Shown: positions 55,688 through 64,000 of the stretch, piece by piece
How the letters are laid out: each line of letters opens with the position of its first letter
Position numbering within the stretch: position 1 is the first letter of the stretch
Origin: Gimesia alba
GTDB taxonomy: Bacteria; Planctomycetota; Planctomycetia; Planctomycetales; Planctomycetaceae
Direction of reading: 5' to 3'
DNA: 64,000 bases
Assembly: GCF_007744675.1 (NCBI RefSeq)
Contig: NZ_CP036269.1
Location: 1,937,501 to 2,001,500, forward strand
Notes under the pieces: generated by a model
Told to the model about the DNA's origin: nothing
Databases searched by the model: none
Seen by the model: only the letters and a program-made list of their open reading frames with translations
Position numbers and translations under genes: made by a program

Positions 55688-56544
55688 GGTTTGGACTTGG
55701 AATCACAGATGGTGCTGGGCAGGTCGATGTTGTATTTCTTGAGCAGTTTGGCATATTCGCCGCTCTGGCAGAGTTTTTTCAGGCCGGCGTTAAAGGCATC
55801 GCGGACGTCGGGTTCTTCAAAGTTTGCTTTAAAATACGTGGCTTCGGGGAAGAGCGCGTGGTATTCGACTCCATCCAGTTGATGTCCTGTTGACTGGCTG
55901 ATGGCATTGAAGATACTACGGTCAATCACGATCACAGCGTCCTTGGCTTCCCAGAACTGTTTGACCTGATCACTCTGATCGGCGACTTCCACATAGTTCT
56001 TGCGTTGTGGGGAATCGGGAGAGAACAGTTTTTTGAATTCGGGGCCGAGTTCGAGGTAGGCGTCTTGCCAAGTGAGGACTTTGTGATCGGCCAGATCGGC
56101 GACGGTTTCAATTTTCAGACCAGCCGATTTTTTCGTAATTGCGGAGTTCACGAAATCGATGAAATGATCGGAGTAGAAAATGCCTTCAACGTCTTTGAAA
56201 TTTTGTACTCCTAAAGCGACGTCGGCCCGGTTTTCGGCGACGGCGGACTGCAGTTTTTCATAAGGCATTTGAATGAAATTGAGCTGATAGCTGGGGAGTG
56301 CCTGGGTGGCGATATCGACTTCGATGCCGGTTTTCGCATTTTTCATGACATAAGGAGCAATATCAACGCTGATGGCGACCGTCAACTGCGGCCTGTCGGC
56401 ACCTTCAATCGGTTCCGGGATGATATCGACTTCGGGGTTCGCGTCAGGAGGGGGAGGCGTCGGTGTTTTCTCTTGTCCACACGCGGTGAACAGCAGACTC
56501 AGTAACATCAGGCATATGGCAGCGTCGACACGAAATCCGTTCAT
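55684..56544 (-). CDS. solute-binding lipoprotein (SBP family 3)
   Basis: The 286-residue protein has a lipoprotein signal (LLSLLFTACGQ, lipid Cys about 22), a Pro-rich linker and a type 3 periplasmic-binding fold: LTVAISVDIAPYVMKNAKTGIEVDIATQAL, YEKLQSAVAENRADVALG, YSDHFIDFVNSAITKKSAGLKIETVADLADHKVLTWQDAYLELG and a tail of GLKKLCQSGEYAKLLKKYNI. It should bind an amino-acid-like ligand, but no permease or ATPase gene is adjacent. An AGGAGA site precedes ATG 56544. Coupled to the macrodomain gene. Confidence 0.92.
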   Translation of the reverse strand: MNGFRVDAAICLMLLSLLFTACGQEKTPTPPPPDANPEVDIIPEPIEGADRPQLTVAISVDIAPYVMKNAKTGIEVDIATQALPSYQLNFIQMPYEKLQSAVAENRADVALGVQNFKDVEGIFYSDHFIDFVNSAITKKSAGLKIETVADLADHKVLTWQDAYLELGPEFKKLFSPDSPQRKNYVEVADQSDQVKQFWEAKDAVIVIDRSIFNAISQSTGHQLDGVEYHALFPEATYFKANFEEPDVRDAFNAGLKKLCQSGEYAKLLKKYNIDLPSTICDSKSKP

Positions 56545-56654
56545 CGTCTTTTCTCCTGAGTAATGGGAATTTGCTGGAGTATATCGTGTGAGGAGCGTGT
56601 GCTCAATAGTTTCGTTTTCGTTGTCCGGGCAGAATTGTTTTCAGTATTTGAGTT

Positions 56655-56876
56655 TTAGATATGAGGGAACCCAAATAGAAGAACGACAATAAGTGGAAAA
56701 AAGCTGAGTAAGATCAAAAATAGCCCTAAACCATAATGCATATTTCGAACAAATTTGCGTCCATACAAAATGATCAAGATCGAAGCGGTCGGACCATTCA
56801 TCAGGGGGTTCCGGTCTATGGCTGTACTGATCAGGATATGAATTCCTATCACCATCAACATGAGCCAGATAAACAT
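56655..56876 (-). CDS. small two-helix membrane protein
   Basis: The 73-residue protein is strongly hydrophobic, with helices near 2-19 and 50-70 and a polar turn (DRNPLMNGPTASILIILYGRKFVRNMHYG). A GAGG site lies upstream of ATG 56876. No family is known. Location between the solute-binding and SRAP-like genes on the same strand suggests it is real, but it could be a chance frame. Confidence 0.55.
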   Translation of the reverse strand: MFIWLMLMVIGIHILISTAIDRNPLMNGPTASILIILYGRKFVRNMHYGLGLFLILLSFFPLIVVLLFGFPHI

Positions 56877-56971
56877 AAGAGGCCTCTTTGGATTAAAACT
56901 TTTTTCCCTGATGTGGTTTCGTGATCTTCAACAGAGAGCTGTTACTAAGATAGCGGGAGTTCGATTGGTTC

Positions 56972-57442
56972 TCAAATCTGCTCGCCCAGAAAAACGGGTT
57001 CGCGGTGATAGCCAGTCATGACCTGGTAGTAGTGGGACGCGGGTTGCAGGATCAGATAGACATAGGGTTGTTCGTGCTGGTCGTGGATGATGGTGCCTTG
57101 AATGCCTTCTTTGATCTGAAACCAGACACCCCGTTCGAGGCCGAAGTTCGCCAGGATTTCGACCGGTTCCGGAGCATACATGGACCAGGCACCTGATTCG
57201 AGCGTGGAAACTTCACACCACCAGGCGAGGGGGGCGTTGCAGTTTCGCTGCCGATTGCCCCAGGGAAGGATTTGCAATTCGCCTTGATAAAAGACGGGGA
57301 GCAGCGGGCGCCGATGCCGTTGCAGGAACAGGATTTCTTTGTCGGCTGTTTCAGAACGCTGAATGATGCGTTCTTCGAGTTGATATTTTTGGATCAGTCT
57401 GGTGGGGATATCCCGCCAGGTGAGGGTAATTCCGGTACACAT
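56972..57442 (-). CDS. divergent SRAP (HMCES/YedK)-like protein
   Basis: Starting at ATG 57442, the 156-residue protein begins MCTGITLTW, placing Cys at position 2 as in SRAP proteins, where it becomes the N-terminal nucleophile after Met removal. The later ILPWGNRQRN resembles the SRAP 'RWGLIP...NAR' core, and the C-terminal VYLILQPASHYYQVMTGYHREPVFL matches the family's closing 'H.RMPV' His motif. SRAP proteins crosslink to abasic sites in single-stranded DNA and are often encoded with translesion polymerases. This gene starts one base inside the stop of the Y-family polymerase gene (TGATG), which supports a DNA-damage role. Much of the middle is divergent, so the call is tentative; a longer GTG start at 57451 is possible. 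Confidence 0.6.
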   Translation of the reverse strand: MCTGITLTWRDIPTRLIQKYQLEERIIQRSETADKEILFLQRHRRPLLPVFYQGELQILPWGNRQRNCNAPLAWWCEVSTLESGAWSMYAPEPVEILANFGLERGVWFQIKEGIQGTIIHDQHEQPYVYLILQPASHYYQVMTGYHREPVFLGEQI

Positions 57443-58659
57443 CAGAAACACATCTTTCCTGAAATATCACAGATATCGTAGTTATGTGTCGCGTCATGAT
57501 AGATTTCATGCAGCGGCAGTGTCTCGGCACTGCGGATCACAAACCGGCCCAGTTTTTGATTGATGTCGCGTTTGAGTTGATCGAGGGGGCTTTGTGCCTC
57601 TTCGAAGAAAAGTGATTTTTGAATCTTGTCCCGCCAGGTCAGGTTTTCAGCGATGATGTGCATGTGACTGACGGGGTGGCTCGTCGGTGCCGCGGCTAGC
57701 ATGGGCATGACGGCATCGTAGATGGTGCGAAACGAAGCAGAAGGGACTGCCAGGGGAGTCCGGCCGAGCCAGAGCGCCGTCTTGTTGGCATCGATCTGCA
57801 GACTGATATGACCGGCATAGACGCGGTGGTGATCGAGGGCTTCGATCAGGCGTTCGATGTTTCTGACGGCCCAGGCACGAATGCGATCCGGGTCCAGGGT
57901 TTTTCCGCCACAGGATCCGCCACGGGCAATGGCCTTGTGGGGCGGTCGGGAGGTTTGAATCGGATTAGTCGCATCGCCGCGGAGTTCCCACCAGAGGGCT
58001 TCGCCTTTAATCGTGAGCAGGTTACGAATCATCAGCCGATCTGCCTGGCGGTAATCCCAGCAGGTGCGAATATTTCTGTCGTGCAGTTTTTTGGCGCTGC
58101 GGCTGCCGATGCCACACAGTTCGCCGACCGGTTGTGAGCGTAGAAACGATTCACAGTCCTTTTCGATTACCTGCACGCCGAAGGGTTTGGCGGTATCACT
58201 GCCGAGCTTGGCCAGAGTGCGTGAGGGGGCGATGCCGATCGAAACGGGGACGCCGATCTGATCCTGAACCAGCGTCTGTAGTGCGCGGGTAGCTGCTTCC
58301 AGGGGGAGTTGAAAATAGCGGGAAAGTTCGGAAGCGTCGAAGAACATTTCATCAATGCTGTAGTATTCGACCAGCGGGCTGACGGTTTTGAGCAGGTCCA
58401 GCAGCTTTCGCGAGATGACTTCGTACCAGCGAAAATCCCGTTTGACAAAGACGGCGTGCGGGCAGAGCTTTTTGGCTTCCCAGATTGGGTGGCCGGTTTT
58501 GACGCCGTAGGATTTGAGCTCATAGCTCTTGGCAATGACACACGCTCCCTGGTTACCCAAGACGCCGCAAGGAACGCCGCGCAGGCTGTAAGATCTGATT
58601 CTTTCACAGCTTACGTAGAAACAATCCGAGTCAATATGTCCAATGAAACTAGTGCCCAT
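57442..58659 (-). CDS. Y-family translesion DNA polymerase (DinB/UmuC-like)
   Basis: The 405-residue enzyme has all polymerase signatures: IGHIDSDCFYVSCERI (first catalytic Asp), GVLGNQGACVIAKSYELKSYGVKTG, the YYSIDEMFFD site (Asp-Glu), PVSIGIAPSRTLAKLGSDTAKPFG, a helix-hairpin-helix (LCGIGSRSAKKLHD), and the little finger (about 240-350). It lacks a clear beta-clamp motif at the end. Such enzymes copy past DNA lesions. The next gene, SRAP-like, is translationally coupled to it. A palindrome TACTGAACAGTA about 35 bases upstream is a candidate LexA-type operator. No umuD or imuA/dnaE2 partner lies in the window. Confidence 0.93.
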   Translation of the reverse strand: MGTSFIGHIDSDCFYVSCERIRSYSLRGVPCGVLGNQGACVIAKSYELKSYGVKTGHPIWEAKKLCPHAVFVKRDFRWYEVISRKLLDLLKTVSPLVEYYSIDEMFFDASELSRYFQLPLEAATRALQTLVQDQIGVPVSIGIAPSRTLAKLGSDTAKPFGVQVIEKDCESFLRSQPVGELCGIGSRSAKKLHDRNIRTCWDYRQADRLMIRNLLTIKGEALWWELRGDATNPIQTSRPPHKAIARGGSCGGKTLDPDRIRAWAVRNIERLIEALDHHRVYAGHISLQIDANKTALWLGRTPLAVPSASFRTIYDAVMPMLAAAPTSHPVSHMHIIAENLTWRDKIQKSLFFEEAQSPLDQLKRDINQKLGRFVIRSAETLPLHEIYHDATHNYDICDISGKMCF

Positions 58660-58691
58660 GCGGGCATCGTATCAAAATTATTATGGAATAC

Positions 58692-58703
58692 TACTGAACA
58701 GTA
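58692..58703. promoter_or_regulatory. candidate damage-response operator upstream of the polymerase
   Basis: TACTGAACAGTA is an interrupted palindrome (TACTG-AA-CAGTA) 33-44 bases before the polymerase start, a normal place for a repressor site. It resembles but does not match LexA boxes known to me, so the assignment is speculative. Confidence 0.3.
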
Positions 58704-58807
58704 CCGGGGTTTTTACCGCGATTGTGTTGGAGAAATCAGGAGCAGTGTTCGGTTTCAGATTGGCAAGTTTTAGCATTTCGGGCGGCGTCAAAATGAAACG
58801 TTTGAAG

Positions 58808-59920
58808 TCATGATGCGGTATAGGAATTGGCTTGAGGGATCGTAAAGAAAAATGTGGAGCCTTCGCCGGGTTCAGATTCGACCCAGACCTGTCCCTGATG
58901 GGCTTCGATAATTCTTTTCACCATCGAGAGTCCTAATCCGGTTCCTTCATAGTCGCTGGCGTTAACCGCGCGCTTGAGTGGCTCAAAGATGCGTTGCTGT
59001 TCTTTTTCGGGGATGCCAATTCCATTATCCTGGACCATCGTTACCACAAACCGTCCTTCTGTTTTCGTGTTGATGCAAATCACAGGGGAAACATCTTTTA
59101 CATATTTGCAGGCATTACCGATCAGATTCTGGAAGACTGTTGTCATCAGGGCCGCGTCAGCATCAACATCGTCCAGGGGGCCTATTTTTATGGTTGCACC
59201 CTGGTTTCGAATTTGTTCTTCCAAAAATTCACACGCGATTTTAATTGAGCTGCGTAGGGAAATATGATCCAGCTGCAAACTTTTATGCCCCAGTAGGGAA
59301 AAACGGAGCAGGTCATCGATCAATTTTTTGAGACGATTAGCAATCACCGGCAGACTGCGGAGCATTTCCAGAACCGGATATTCGAGAGAGGTTCCTGCTT
59401 CTTCGAGCACAATCTGGCTGATCGTTTTGATATTCCCCAGGGGAGCTTTTAAGTCATGTGATGCAGCCTGTGCAAAGGCCTGCAAATTTTCATTATGCAG
59501 TGTTAATGATATTAATTGTTTTTTGCGTTCGATGGCATGTCGAACCGTACGGTAGAGAATTGGTCCGGTGAGTTCTGCTTTAATAAGATAGTCCTGTGCC
59601 CCTTTTTGAATGACCTCTGTACTGAGAGCGTCTTCATCTGTGGTAGCCAGAGCAATAACAGGAGTAGCAGGAGAAGCTTTAAGGATCTGTGATAATGACT
59701 CAATCGCGGGAGTCTCTGATGAATCCAAATCAAGGACCAGAACTGAGAACGTATTTGTTTTGAGAGAGTCAAGCGCATCGGTAACGGATCGCACATGTGT
59801 GACGTTCGATTTTTTAGCAGTGTTGACTGTATTCCATTGGTCAATGATCAAGGTGGCATGAGTTGGATTTTCTTCAATTAATAAAACATCAAATTTTTCA
59901 AGTTGCTTTTCATTATTCAT
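58808..59920 (-). CDS. receiver-histidine kinase hybrid
   Basis: The 370-residue protein has an N-terminal receiver-like domain (about 8-125: FDVLLIEENPTHATLII, VLVLDLDSSE, VIALATTDED, YLIKAEL), then HisKA with phospho-His in AQAASHDLKAPLGNI and a HATPase (NLIGNACKYV, DNGIGIPEKEQQRIFEPLKR, EGTGLGLSMVKRIIEAHQGQVWVESEPGEGSTF). No membrane helix is seen, so it is cytoplasmic. It likely relays signals to or from another regulator not in this window; the receiver has the conserved Asp, unlike the kinase at 35391. Confidence 0.93.
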   Translation of the reverse strand: MNNEKQLEKFDVLLIEENPTHATLIIDQWNTVNTAKKSNVTHVRSVTDALDSLKTNTFSVLVLDLDSSETPAIESLSQILKASPATPVIALATTDEDALSTEVIQKGAQDYLIKAELTGPILYRTVRHAIERKKQLISLTLHNENLQAFAQAASHDLKAPLGNIKTISQIVLEEAGTSLEYPVLEMLRSLPVIANRLKKLIDDLLRFSLLGHKSLQLDHISLRSSIKIACEFLEEQIRNQGATIKIGPLDDVDADAALMTTVFQNLIGNACKYVKDVSPVICINTKTEGRFVVTMVQDNGIGIPEKEQQRIFEPLKRAVNASDYEGTGLGLSMVKRIIEAHQGQVWVESEPGEGSTFFFTIPQANSYTAS

Positions 59921-60570
59921 AAAGAAGGCCTGAACCAGTTAGATGGCGCTAGGAGAACGATTCAGTAATTATTAAAGTGATATAAATAGCATAAATAATA
60001 TACAATTATTTTAGTGAATCAGGTTTGCGCCGAAACTGTTGCTATGACTAGGGTAAACACAAGCTTGATTCTATGTTCAACAGTACTATTGATGATGGGG
60101 GAAATGCACACCTTCACCATCTGTCACCTGTTTTTTTATTATTTTACTGTGAGGATGGAAGTTGAGGATCTGGGAAGAGAAGACTGGGTAAAAGTTCTGA
60201 GTCCATAACGCAACGTAACTAAAAAAACATTGTGGACGGTCAATTAAGAGTGACCATAATTCGTGTGCTGGATGATGGTCTTGATCAATTTCTGGTGCCT
60301 TAGGGGGAATAGAACTGATATGTATGATTCCAGGATGAGCCATACGAAATGTGTCAGTTTATGAGAGATATGTAAGACGGTAAGAGATGGTGGCTGAACG
60401 ACGAAAGACAGTCTGAGCAAAATCAGAAACAAATCTGGTTTTTAGTATACTTGTCTAGACCGCATCAGATTTTACCATAACGTGCCTCAATCTAATATAC
60501 TCGGTCCAAATAGCCTTGGAGACGCTATAGTAAAACTGGGCACAGTCTAGTTGTGGATAGAGCGATTTGT
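59921..60570. other. AT-rich intergenic region, 650 bp
   Basis: No gene is supported; short frames have no features. The region lies upstream of the hybrid kinase (minus) and downstream of the flavoprotein gene (minus). A weak complementary pair (GTCCATAA with TTGTGGAC, near 60203-60238) is not followed by a T-run. Nothing further was seen. Confidence 0.5.
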
Positions 60571-62163
60571 TTACGCGTAATGTGTTTCAAACGTGTCAGC
60601 CGACGCCAGATCCCAGACTTTTTTGTAGACCGGAGAAGGGGAATCTCCGAGAAGTTCACCCGGTTCCAGAAAATCAAAGGCTTCATGATAAGATGCCATT
60701 TTGGTGCGTCCGGTTCTCAGGAAGATATGCCAGGGGCGTAACTGTTCCGGGTGATCCAGACCAGCAGCGGCCACCACTTCGGAGAGGGCCTCCATGGTGT
60801 TCTTGTGAAAGTTGAAGGTCCGCGTACTTTTGTCTTCCACATTTAATGCGCGTTGTCGCCCCGGATCTTGTGTGGCAACGCCAACGGGGCAGGTATTGGT
60901 ATGACATTTCTGAGCCTGAATACAGCCAACTGCCATCATGAAGCCTCGGGCAGAATTACACCAGTCCGCGCCGATTGCCAGACTGCGGGCCAGTGTGAAG
61001 GCTGAGCTGATTTTACCTGAAGCGGCGACTTTGATTTTATCTCTCAGGTCACAGCCGACCAGCGCGTTATGCACAAACATCAGTCCCCCTTTTAACGGCA
61101 TTCCCATGTTGTCTGAGAACTCAAGAGGCGCAGCCCCGGTTCCGCCTTCACCGCCATCAACGGTGATGAAGTCAGGCAAGATGCCAGTTTGCAGCATGGC
61201 TTTGCAAACGCTGAGAAATTCACTGGGGTGTCCAATACAGAGTTTGAAACCAACTGGTTTGCCGCCCGAGAGTTCGCGTAGTTGTGCGATGTAATTACAT
61301 AATTCGATCGGCGTGCTGAAAGAGGTATGGCCGGGAGGAGAAATGCAATCCTGCCCCATCAGAATTTTTCTGGTAGAAGCGATTTCAGCAGTGATTTTAG
61401 CAGCCGGTAAAACACCGCCGTGTCCTGGCTTGGCACCTTGTGAGATTTTAATCTCGATCATTTTCACTGCTTCATGCGCGGCTTGTTCTTGAAACAGGTC
61501 TGGATTAAAAGTGCCATCATTATTGCGGCAGCCAAAGTAACCCGTGCCGATTTGCCAGACCAGATCGCCGCCATTTTTCAGATGGTAAGGGCTCACGCCT
61601 CCTTCACCTGTGCAGTGGTAAAAATTACCTCTCTTGGCGCCTGCATTCAGGGCGAGAAGTGCATTCGGGCTGAGTGCTCCGAAACTCATCGCCGAGACAT
61701 TGAGAATCGAACAGGAGTAGGGCTGTTTGCATTCCGGGCCGCCGACTGTGGTGCGGAACAGTTCTTCAGACTTGGGATGGGGCGCCATGGAATGATTGAG
61801 CCATTCGTACTCTTCGCCATAGATATCGAGTTCTGTTCCAAACGGTTTCAATCCATCAATATTTTTGGCACGCTCATAAATCAAAGATCGTTCATCATTA
61901 TTGAAAGGACGGCCATCGATATTGCTTTCAACAAAGTACTGACGGATTTCGGGGCGAATTTCTTCAAACAGAAAACGCAGATGCGCAATAATCGGATAAT
62001 TACGTGTAATACTGTGTTTCGTTTGTACCATGTCCCAGATCCCCAGTAATGATAACGGGATCAGAGCCAGTAGTGGCCAGAAAAAATGAGGGTCTACCGC
62101 GATTCCCAGGATGAAACTCAGGAAGGTCAGGATGACGGTCAGAATGAAAGCCAGATATCTCAT
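60571..62163 (-). CDS. FMN-binding glutamate synthase-like protein with N-terminal membrane helices
   Basis: The 530-residue protein starts with two membrane helices (about 3-22 and 29-44) and continues with a glutamate synthase central domain: CSILNVSAMSFGALSPNALLALNAGAKRG, GEGGVSPYHLKNGGDLVWQIGTGYFG, IKISQGAKPGHGGVLP, FITVDGGEGGTGAAPLEFSDNMG, ASGKISSAFTLARSLAIGADWCNSARG and QAQKCHTNTCPVGVATQDP with the cysteines of the iron-sulfur site. It lacks the glutaminase domain, so its substrate is not glutamine-derived glutamate for certain; such membrane-anchored homologues are poorly characterised. ATG 62163 is preferred over TTG 62184. It follows the cytochrome b gene on the same strand. Confidence 0.92.
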   Translation of the reverse strand: MRYLAFILTVILTFLSFILGIAVDPHFFWPLLALIPLSLLGIWDMVQTKHSITRNYPIIAHLRFLFEEIRPEIRQYFVESNIDGRPFNNDERSLIYERAKNIDGLKPFGTELDIYGEEYEWLNHSMAPHPKSEELFRTTVGGPECKQPYSCSILNVSAMSFGALSPNALLALNAGAKRGNFYHCTGEGGVSPYHLKNGGDLVWQIGTGYFGCRNNDGTFNPDLFQEQAAHEAVKMIEIKISQGAKPGHGGVLPAAKITAEIASTRKILMGQDCISPPGHTSFSTPIELCNYIAQLRELSGGKPVGFKLCIGHPSEFLSVCKAMLQTGILPDFITVDGGEGGTGAAPLEFSDNMGMPLKGGLMFVHNALVGCDLRDKIKVAASGKISSAFTLARSLAIGADWCNSARGFMMAVGCIQAQKCHTNTCPVGVATQDPGRQRALNVEDKSTRTFNFHKNTMEALSEVVAAAGLDHPEQLRPWHIFLRTGRTKMASYHEAFDFLEPGELLGDSPSPVYKKVWDLASADTFETHYA

Positions 62164-62229
62164 TGAATTCACCAGTCGGGGCAATGAAAAATGGGTTTAA
62201 CAGAATTGAAAAGCACCAAATCAGGTCGT

Positions 62230-63666
62230 TCAGGGAGTTGTACTCTTAGGATTCTCCGGTTCTTTTTCAACTCCCCGGGTTAAGAGGAAATCGACGACGA
62301 GCTGTAACTCACTGTCTGAAATCGAACTGGCAAACGCCGGCATATTGTGACCACCGTTATTAATTCGGATGATGAGATCATCACGTGTCAGCAGTTTGCC
62401 GATTTCAGTCAATTCGGGGCCGCGATGACCTCCGTAGCCGCCGATATCATGGCAGTACAGACAACCTTTGATGTGCATTAACTTGGCGCCTTCGGCCAGC
62501 GGACCATGATCGGTGCCCACAACGGACGCCGGTAATTCTTTCACGCCAAAATCGGGTGACCAGGGTTTTTTGTATCCATAAATGGTGAGTACAAGAAATG
62601 CTACGAATCCAAAGATCACAGTGCCGCCGGCCCAGGGACGTTTGGAGGGGGCGCGGTGTCCTTTATTCGAGATCAATGGCAGGAAAAATAAAACGATGAA
62701 CCCGATCGTCGGTACTCCCAGAATCACCCAGGTTTCGAGTTGAGGCGGGAGTAATGAGAGCACGGCAAAGTACCAGAGGAAATACCAGTCTGGCAGCGGG
62801 TTAGCATTGATGCTACTGGGATTGGGAGGCGGATCGAGGGCCGGAGGTCCCAGAAAGATCGAACAGCCGAGAATGACGCCGACAATCAGCGTGGAAAAAA
62901 TCATATCTCGCCACATGGCGTCGGGCCAGAAAGGGACTCCCGTTTTATGAATTCGTTTTTCGTAGGCTTCTTTGTAAGTTTCCGGGTCGACGGGGTCGTT
63001 GACATCAGGCATTTCTGAAATGCCGTGCCGCATGATCAACAGCATATGCAGGCCGATCCCGGCAAAGATCAGCGCCGGCATGATGAAGACGTGCATCGCA
63101 AAGAAGCGGGTGATGGTCGAACCGCCGACGGTCTCGCCGCCGAGAATAAAATGTGCCAGTGTGGGGCCGATGATGGGAGTTCTGCCCGCCATTTCTGCAG
63201 CGACGGTGACCGACCAGACACCGTTGGCATCCCAGCGTAAGAGCTGTCCGGTAAAGGCCATGCCCAGCACAACGAACAGCAGTACGACGCCGCTCATCCA
63301 GTTCATTTCGCGCGGATATTTATAGGTGGCATGCATATAAACCTGCACCATATGGATCACGGCCATCATGACCATTGCCGAGGCGCCGTAGTAATGCATG
63401 CCCCGCAGAATGCTTCCCAGGGGGGCGGTATCGGTGATGTATTTTAAACTTTGATAGGTTTCTTCACCGCCGGGCACATAGGACATGGCCAGGCAGACTC
63501 CGGTGAAGACTTGTACGATGAAGGCACAGAGCGTTGCACTTCCGAAGATGTACCACCAACGCGCATTGTCGGGCACCAGATGCACCATCAGCGGGACAAT
63601 GTAATCGGAAAAACCAATTCGATTGTCGATCCAGTTCCAGGTTCGAGTCACAAAGTTATTACTCAT
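62230..63666 (-). CDS. cytochrome b/b6 with C-terminal cytochrome c domain
   Basis: The 478-residue protein has eight or more membrane helices of cytochrome b: heme-ligand His pairs in ILRGMHYYGASAMVMMAVIHM and FFAMHVFIMPALIFAGIGLHML, and the quinol-site LPDWYFLWY (PEWY motif). A C-terminal cytochrome c domain has CLYCHDIGGYGGHRGPELTEIG and MPAF as the distal Met. It is the quinol-oxidising subunit of a bc-type complex (alternative complex-like) that hands electrons to the fused cytochrome c. It follows the Rieske gene by 34 bases, so the two form one operon. Confidence 0.95.
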   Translation of the reverse strand: MSNNFVTRTWNWIDNRIGFSDYIVPLMVHLVPDNARWWYIFGSATLCAFIVQVFTGVCLAMSYVPGGEETYQSLKYITDTAPLGSILRGMHYYGASAMVMMAVIHMVQVYMHATYKYPREMNWMSGVVLLFVVLGMAFTGQLLRWDANGVWSVTVAAEMAGRTPIIGPTLAHFILGGETVGGSTITRFFAMHVFIMPALIFAGIGLHMLLIMRHGISEMPDVNDPVDPETYKEAYEKRIHKTGVPFWPDAMWRDMIFSTLIVGVILGCSIFLGPPALDPPPNPSSINANPLPDWYFLWYFAVLSLLPPQLETWVILGVPTIGFIVLFFLPLISNKGHRAPSKRPWAGGTVIFGFVAFLVLTIYGYKKPWSPDFGVKELPASVVGTDHGPLAEGAKLMHIKGCLYCHDIGGYGGHRGPELTEIGKLLTRDDLIIRINNGGHNMPAFASSISDSELQLVVDFLLTRGVEKEPENPKSTTP

Positions 63667-63700
63667 TCAGCCGGATACTCGCTTTTCATCAAAGGTGGTT

Positions 63701-64000
63701 TCAGGTCAACGTCGTTAATGTCAGCGGAGTGGGTTCGGTTTCGATTTCAACCAGGCCCTCACTAATGCGCACATTCAGTTTGTAGAGAGGTTCCGGCGGC
63801 GGTCCAGCTGCGACGGTTCCATCTTCGTAGTACACACCACCATGGCAGGGGCACATGAACAGTTTGGGATCGTCAACCCATCTGACGGGACAACCCAGGT
63901 GTCGGCAGTTAATGGAAAACGCGATAAATTCGGTTTCGCTGACGCGGCGGATCCAGGCACCTGCTTTGGCGGTAACACCGGCCCAGATCACAGGCGAAGG
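63701..64000 (-). CDS. Rieske iron-sulfur protein, N-terminus outside window
   Basis: The frame is open to the right edge, so the start and membrane anchor lie beyond 64000. Visible residues include the two cluster motifs, CRHLGC and CPCHGG (both with His ligands), then EDGTVAAGPPPEPLYKLNVRI. It is the Rieske subunit of the bc-type complex whose cytochrome b gene follows. A GTG at 63991 inside the frame is not the true start. Confidence 0.93.
   Translation of the reverse strand, partial: PSPVIWAGVTAKAGAWIRRVSETEFIAFSINCRHLGCPVRWVDDPKLFMCPCHGGVYYEDGTVAAGPPPEPLYKLNVRISEGLVEIETEPTPLTLTTLT

Noticed and set aside
1-64000. CRISPR arrays, prophage or insertion sequences
   Set aside because: No regularly spaced repeats, integrase, transposase or phage structural genes were seen on either strand.

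Overview
The window looks like a chromosomal segment of a planctomycete, most likely a Gimesia/Planctomyces-type marine member. Several lineage-typical families point there: a PSD1-type cytochrome protein (DUF1549/DUF1553), a prepilin-like DUF1559 protein with an H-X9-DG tail, a PVC-type dehydrogenase/HEAT/cytochrome fusion, an ECF sigma factor coupled to a Ser/Thr kinase, and moderate G+C. The genus is inferred from gene content only; no rRNA or tRNA gene was seen.

Layout. 1-3.2 kb: a FadR-type GntR regulator followed by a PSD1 cytochrome protein that runs off the left edge. 3.9-8.3 kb: a two-domain glycosyltransferase, then an ECF sigma factor/kinase-LRR pair. 8.9-16.3 kb: MarR and XylR-like regulators, the latter divergent from a 1815-residue ceramidase/dehydrogenase/HEAT/cytochrome fusion. 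16.4-18.6 kb: small enzymes (PfpI, cupin, VOC) and a membrane protein. 18.6-22.6 kb: a compact module with a GpgS-type synthase, an HAD phosphoglycosylglycerate phosphatase and a GH13 sugar phosphorylase, predicted to make and recycle glucosylglycerate. 22.8-32 kb: a LamG/GH42-like secreted protein, a coupled membrane/TPR pair, a DUF1559 protein with a lipoprotein, and a heptaheme cytochrome. 32-35.2 kb: an AAA+/VWA pair. 35.4-40.5 kb: a histidine kinase with a degenerate receiver, an operon of an unknown small protein with CsrA, Hsp20 and a BON protein, a rhodanese-like protein and a NarL-type regulator. 40.9-46.8 kb: a SelA-like PLP enzyme, a Tat-exported protein, and a YtrA-type GntR/ABC exporter operon whose permease is split by an apparent frameshift. 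47-53.7 kb: convergent, overlapping FemAB-like and DUF2156 genes, selO, a tandem ~356-bp repeat, msrB and a SABATH-family methyltransferase. 54-60 kb: a small acidic protein, a solute-binding lipoprotein coupled to a macrodomain gene, a Y-family polymerase coupled to a SRAP/HMCES-like gene, and a hybrid kinase. 60.6-64 kb: a glutamate-synthase-like flavoprotein and a cytochrome b/Rieske module cut by the right edge.

Non-coding structure includes two inverted, diverged copies of a ~200-bp palindromic element (MITE/BIME-like, 30.6 and 38.9 kb), the tandem repeat at 51.5-52.2 kb, one convincing intrinsic terminator and several candidate operators. No integrase, transposase, phage gene or CRISPR array was found. 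The most interesting candidates are the polymerase/SRAP-like pair, the bacterial SABATH methyltransferase, the csrA-hsp20-BON operon with GGA-rich leaders, the glucosylglycerate synthesis/phosphorolysis module and the split ABC permease. Many start codons were moved inward from the longest open frame to an ATG, often with a better ribosome binding site; the reason is given where this matters.
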